From UBA1447 sp964568955 (lineage in GTDB: Bacteria > Bacillota > Clostridia > Oscillospirales > Acutalibacteraceae), in contig CAZMSM010000049.1 in assembly GCA_964568955.1 (NCBI GenBank), positions 1 to 16,430 of the forward strand: DNA of 16,430 nucleotides. Direction: 5' to 3'. This document shows positions 14,659-16,430 of the stretch, one piece after another (within the stretch, counting starts at the first letter, position 1; the number at the start of each line of letters is the position of its first letter). Below the pieces are notes generated by a model. That model ran no database searches. It was not told the origin of the DNA and worked only from the letters and a program-made list of their open reading frames with translations. The translations under genes were made by a program, and so were the position numbers.

Positions 14659-15573
14659 TTAGCCCAAAGCGGCCATCAAAGAGGTCAAATTATTTTCCAT
14701 CATATTGATATACCCGTTATATGCCCCGGTATCCGATTCCCCTATTACGCCCGGGTCAAGTTTATAAACCTTGGCACCGGTTGCGTCTGCAATGTTTTGC
14801 GCGGGTTGTGAAGATTCTTGCGGTTCTTCGAAAAGAGCCTTTACCTTTAATTGGTTAACGACAGCAATAACCTCTTTGAGTTCGTTCACAGTTGGAGCTG
14901 TATCATCATGGTAGGCAATCACAGCGGCAACAGTCAGATTGAACTCCTGTGCCAAATAAGGGAACGCTTCATGGAGGGTAACGATGTCCCTGTTTTCCAA
15001 TTCATCCAAAGAAGCGTGCATTTTAATCCGCAGTGCTTCAAGCTTTGCGACATAAGTGCCTGCATTGGCACGGTATTGGTCGGCATTAGCCCCATCAATC
15101 AAGACCAGTTGCTCCGAAATGTTGCGTGCTTGCGCTATCGCATTGGTAACGCTTAACCACACATGAGGGTTTTCTTCCCCGGATTTGCTTTTGATTAGCG
15201 CAATGCCTTCGCTCGCCTGAATAATTTTTAGGTCTTTTTGCATGGCCACCATACTCTCCAAGGACTCTTCCATGCCGGCACCGTTCATCACGAAAACATC
15301 CGCCCCCTCCAGCGTGATAAGGTCTTGCGGTGTCATCTGATAATCGTGCAGACAGCCGGTTTGGGGCTTGGTCATATTCACCACGCGAACACCCTCGATG
15401 TCTTTAGCAACATTAATTGTCGCCACATACATCGGGTAAAAGGAGGTGAGGATGGTCAGCTGGGTGGCAGCCGGGTCCGTTGAAGTTGCCTTGGCGTCGC
15501 CCTGGGTATTTGCACATCCACCAAAAATGACAACAGCGAGTAAGAGGGCCAGGATTGTGATTCGTTTTTTCAT
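14659..15573 (-). CDS. znuA: Zinc/manganese ABC transporter substrate-binding lipoprotein (ZnuA type)
   Basis: This is the metal-capturing lipoprotein of the importer (cluster A-I/TroA fold), 304 residues. The signal peptide ends in VIFGGC with Cys20 as the lipid site. Metal ligands are readable: His76 in GCLHDYQMTP, His137 in NPHVWL, His201 in LHEAFPYLAQ, with an acidic fourth ligand such as Glu249 in LFEEPQESS or Asp273 in KLDPGV. The His-rich loop found in many zinc-specific members between the first two ligands is absent, so zinc over manganese rests on the regulator. The frame is open to an ATG at 15621, but ATG 15573 has AGGAG ten bases upstream and gives a normal signal peptide; the earlier ATG would sit upstream of the operator and only about 3 bases from the -10 box. 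It is the first gene of the operon. Confidence 0.94.
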   Translation of the reverse strand: MKKRITILALLLAVVIFGGCANTQGDAKATSTDPAATQLTILTSFYPMYVATINVAKDIEGVRVVNMTKPQTGCLHDYQMTPQDLITLEGADVFVMNGAGMEESLESMVAMQKDLKIIQASEGIALIKSKSGEENPHVWLSVTNAIAQARNISEQLVLIDGANADQYRANAGTYVAKLEALRIKMHASLDELENRDIVTLHEAFPYLAQEFNLTVAAVIAYHDDTAPTVNELKEVIAVVNQLKVKALFEEPQESSQPAQNIADATGAKVYKLDPGVIGESDTGAYNGYINMMENNLTSLMAALG

Positions 15574-15588
15574 AATAAAGTTACTCCT

Positions 15589-15609
15589 AAATGATAATAG
15601 TTCGCATTT
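15589..15609. promoter_or_regulatory. Zur-box-like palindrome in the znuA leader
   Basis: A 21-base imperfect palindrome with arms AAATGATAAT and GTTCGCATTT around a central A. Seven of the ten base pairs are symmetric. It resembles the known Bacillus subtilis Zur box (outer AAAT/ATTT, inner TAAT) at 14 of 20 fixed positions by my alignment. It lies between the predicted transcription start and the znuA ribosome binding site, touching the latter, where a bound repressor would block the polymerase. The regulator itself is the last gene of the operon. Confidence 0.6.
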
Positions 15610-15623
15610 GCGTTTGTGCATCC

Positions 15624-15651
15624 ATTATATCACAACGGGGCGAACATGCAA
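15624..15651 (-). promoter_or_regulatory. Promoter of the znuACB-zur operon
   Basis: On the minus strand a perfect TATAAT (15629-15624), preceded by TGA and so an extended -10, lies 16 bases from TTGCAT (15651-15646) as -35. Transcription would start near 15617, about 44 bases before the znuA ATG, and the Zur-like palindrome falls within the leader. An A tract sits directly upstream of the -35, where an UP element would be. Confidence 0.75.
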
Positions 15652-15652
15652 C

Positions 15653-15684
15653 ATTTTTTTTGGGAACCGACGATTTTTTTGGGG
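15653..15684. repeat. Two phased T tracts between the divergent promoters
   Basis: ATTTTTTTTGGG at 15653-15664 and ATTTTTTTGGGG at 15673-15684 repeat with a spacing of 20 bases, about two helix turns. On the minus strand they are A tracts just upstream of the znuA -35 element. They may act as an UP element or bend the DNA. Confidence 0.5.
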
Positions 15685-15692
15685 CGTTTCAC

Positions 15693-15721
15693 TTGTAAAA
15701 TAGATTGAGTGTTGATAGAAT
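15693..15721 (+). promoter_or_regulatory. Promoter for the right-edge oxidoreductase gene
   Basis: TTGTAA at 15693-15698 and TAGAAT at 15716-15721 are spaced by 17 bases, a good fit to a housekeeping sigma factor. Transcription would start near 15728, leaving a leader of about 100 bases before the ATG at 15827. Confidence 0.55.
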
Positions 15722-15736
15722 ACAATGGTCAGTTTA

Positions 15737-15784
15737 GTTGGCAATAACGATGCGATGGAGCCTTTGGCATGTCACTTTGCCAAC
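15737..15784. repeat. Inverted repeat in the oxidoreductase leader, possible operator
   Basis: GTTGGCAA at 15737-15744 and TTGCCAAC at 15777-15784 are perfect eight-base reverse complements separated by 32 bases. The pair lies just after the predicted start of transcription. It could be two half sites of a repressor that loops DNA, or a leader hairpin. No T run follows. Confidence 0.4.
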
Positions 15785-15826
15785 CTGCGGATTTGTTCAA
15801 AACCGATGATTTTTGGAGGAATACAG

Positions 15827-16430
15827 ATGAAAAAAACGGTATGCGCTTTTATCGGATGCGGAAGCATGGCAAACGGTCATCTAAACAGCCTTATCAAGCT
15901 TTGGAACGCCGGATGCCACGATTTTGACATTGCGGCATGTTGTGACATTGTGGTGGAACGTGCGCAGGATTTTGCTAGCAGGTTCGAAACAATTTTGGGT
16001 CACAAACCACGGGTTTACAGTGACCTAGCGACGATGCTGCAAAACGAAAAAGATTTGGACTCCGTCGCAATCTTCACCCCGCACATCAATCACCACACCT
16101 CCGCGATTATGGCGATGGAGGCCGGCTTGAATGTTATTACGGAAAAACCCCTTGGCTTTACCATGCGCGCTGCCAAAATGATTATGGACAAAGCGGACGA
16201 GACAGGCAAGCTTTTGCATGTGTTTGAAAACTACCGTCTCGCACCGGCGGAAAGGTCCCTCAACTGGGCGATAAAAAGCGGCATGATTGGCAAACCCCGC
16301 ATGCTGTTGTGGATGGACATTGGCGAAAGAAAATGGTATTGGGACTGGCGCGACCATCTGGATATTGCAGGCGGTGCCTGGACCTTTGACGGCGGCGTCC
16401 ACCATTCCGACCTTTTTCAATACAACCTCG
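15827..16430 (+). CDS. Gfo/Idh/MocA-family NAD(P)-dependent oxidoreductase, 3' end beyond window
   Basis: This is the first 201 codons of a sugar- or inositol-type dehydrogenase. A Rossmann fold opens the protein with CAFIGCGSMANGH (6-18) as nucleotide-binding loop. TPHINHHTSAIMAMEAGLNV (84-103) and TEKPLGF (105-111) follow, with the family Glu-Lys-Pro motif and its lysine at 107. The substrate domain begins with GGAWTFDGGVHHSDLF, where the Asp and His residues match the catalytic region. GGAGG lies seven bases before the ATG. The gene is divergent from znuA and has its own predicted promoter. The substrate cannot be told from this part, and no sugar transporter is visible nearby. Its relation to the zinc operon is probably only positional. 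Confidence 0.9.
   Translation, partial: MKKTVCAFIGCGSMANGHLNSLIKLWNAGCHDFDIAACCDIVVERAQDFASRFETILGHKPRVYSDLATMLQNEKDLDSVAIFTPHINHHTSAIMAMEAGLNVITEKPLGFTMRAAKMIMDKADETGKLLHVFENYRLAPAERSLNWAIKSGMIGKPRMLLWMDIGERKWYWDWRDHLDIAGGAWTFDGGVHHSDLFQYNL

Overview
The window looks like a chromosomal stretch from a Gram-positive anaerobe, most likely a member of the Clostridia (Oscillospiraceae-like gut or rumen lineage). This is an inference. It rests on purine-rich Shine-Dalgarno sites before nearly every gene, lipobox lipoproteins, two surface proteins with sortase-like IPxTG tails, a VanZ-like protein, a Fur-type zinc regulator and moderate GC content. I saw no rRNA, tRNA, CRISPR array or insertion sequence.

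Layout. (1) Bases 1 to about 230 do not fit the gene that follows them. The minus strand there reads as a coherent protein fragment, and the phosphoesterase open on the plus strand lacks the first half of its first catalytic domain. This looks like a rearrangement or an assembly joint. (2) From about 203 to 12430 all genes run on the plus strand with short gaps. They are a large wall-anchored double metallophosphoesterase, glmU, a small membrane-anchored protein of unknown function, pth, trmL, topB, an oligopeptide-binding-type lipoprotein, a VanZ-like membrane protein and a GH5 glycoside hydrolase. The core is housekeeping (peptidoglycan and UDP-GlcNAc precursor, tRNA recycling and modification, DNA topology) flanked by surface-exposed enzymes. 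(3) From 12504 to 15573 a minus-strand zinc operon reads znuA, znuC, znuB, zur. It ends in a strong hairpin terminator that faces the GH5 gene. (4) A 253-base divergent region holds the znuA promoter with a Zur-box-like palindrome and a separate plus-strand promoter. (5) The right edge carries the first 201 codons of a Gfo/Idh/MocA-type oxidoreductase.

How the genes work together. ZnuA, ZnuC and ZnuB form a high-affinity zinc (or manganese) importer. Its own Fur-family repressor is the last gene of the operon and probably closes a feedback loop through the palindrome in the znuA leader. The phosphoesterase and the GH5 enzyme share an unusual IPxTG sorting motif, which suggests that both are displayed on the wall to harvest phosphate and beta-glucan. 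The sorting tail of the GH5 enzyme appears broken by a one-base frameshift.

Most notable points: the apparent GH5 tail frameshift, a probable ATT start codon for pth, the chimeric left edge, and a Cys/His-rich amino-terminal part of ZnuC. I did not find a convincing wholly new multi-gene system.
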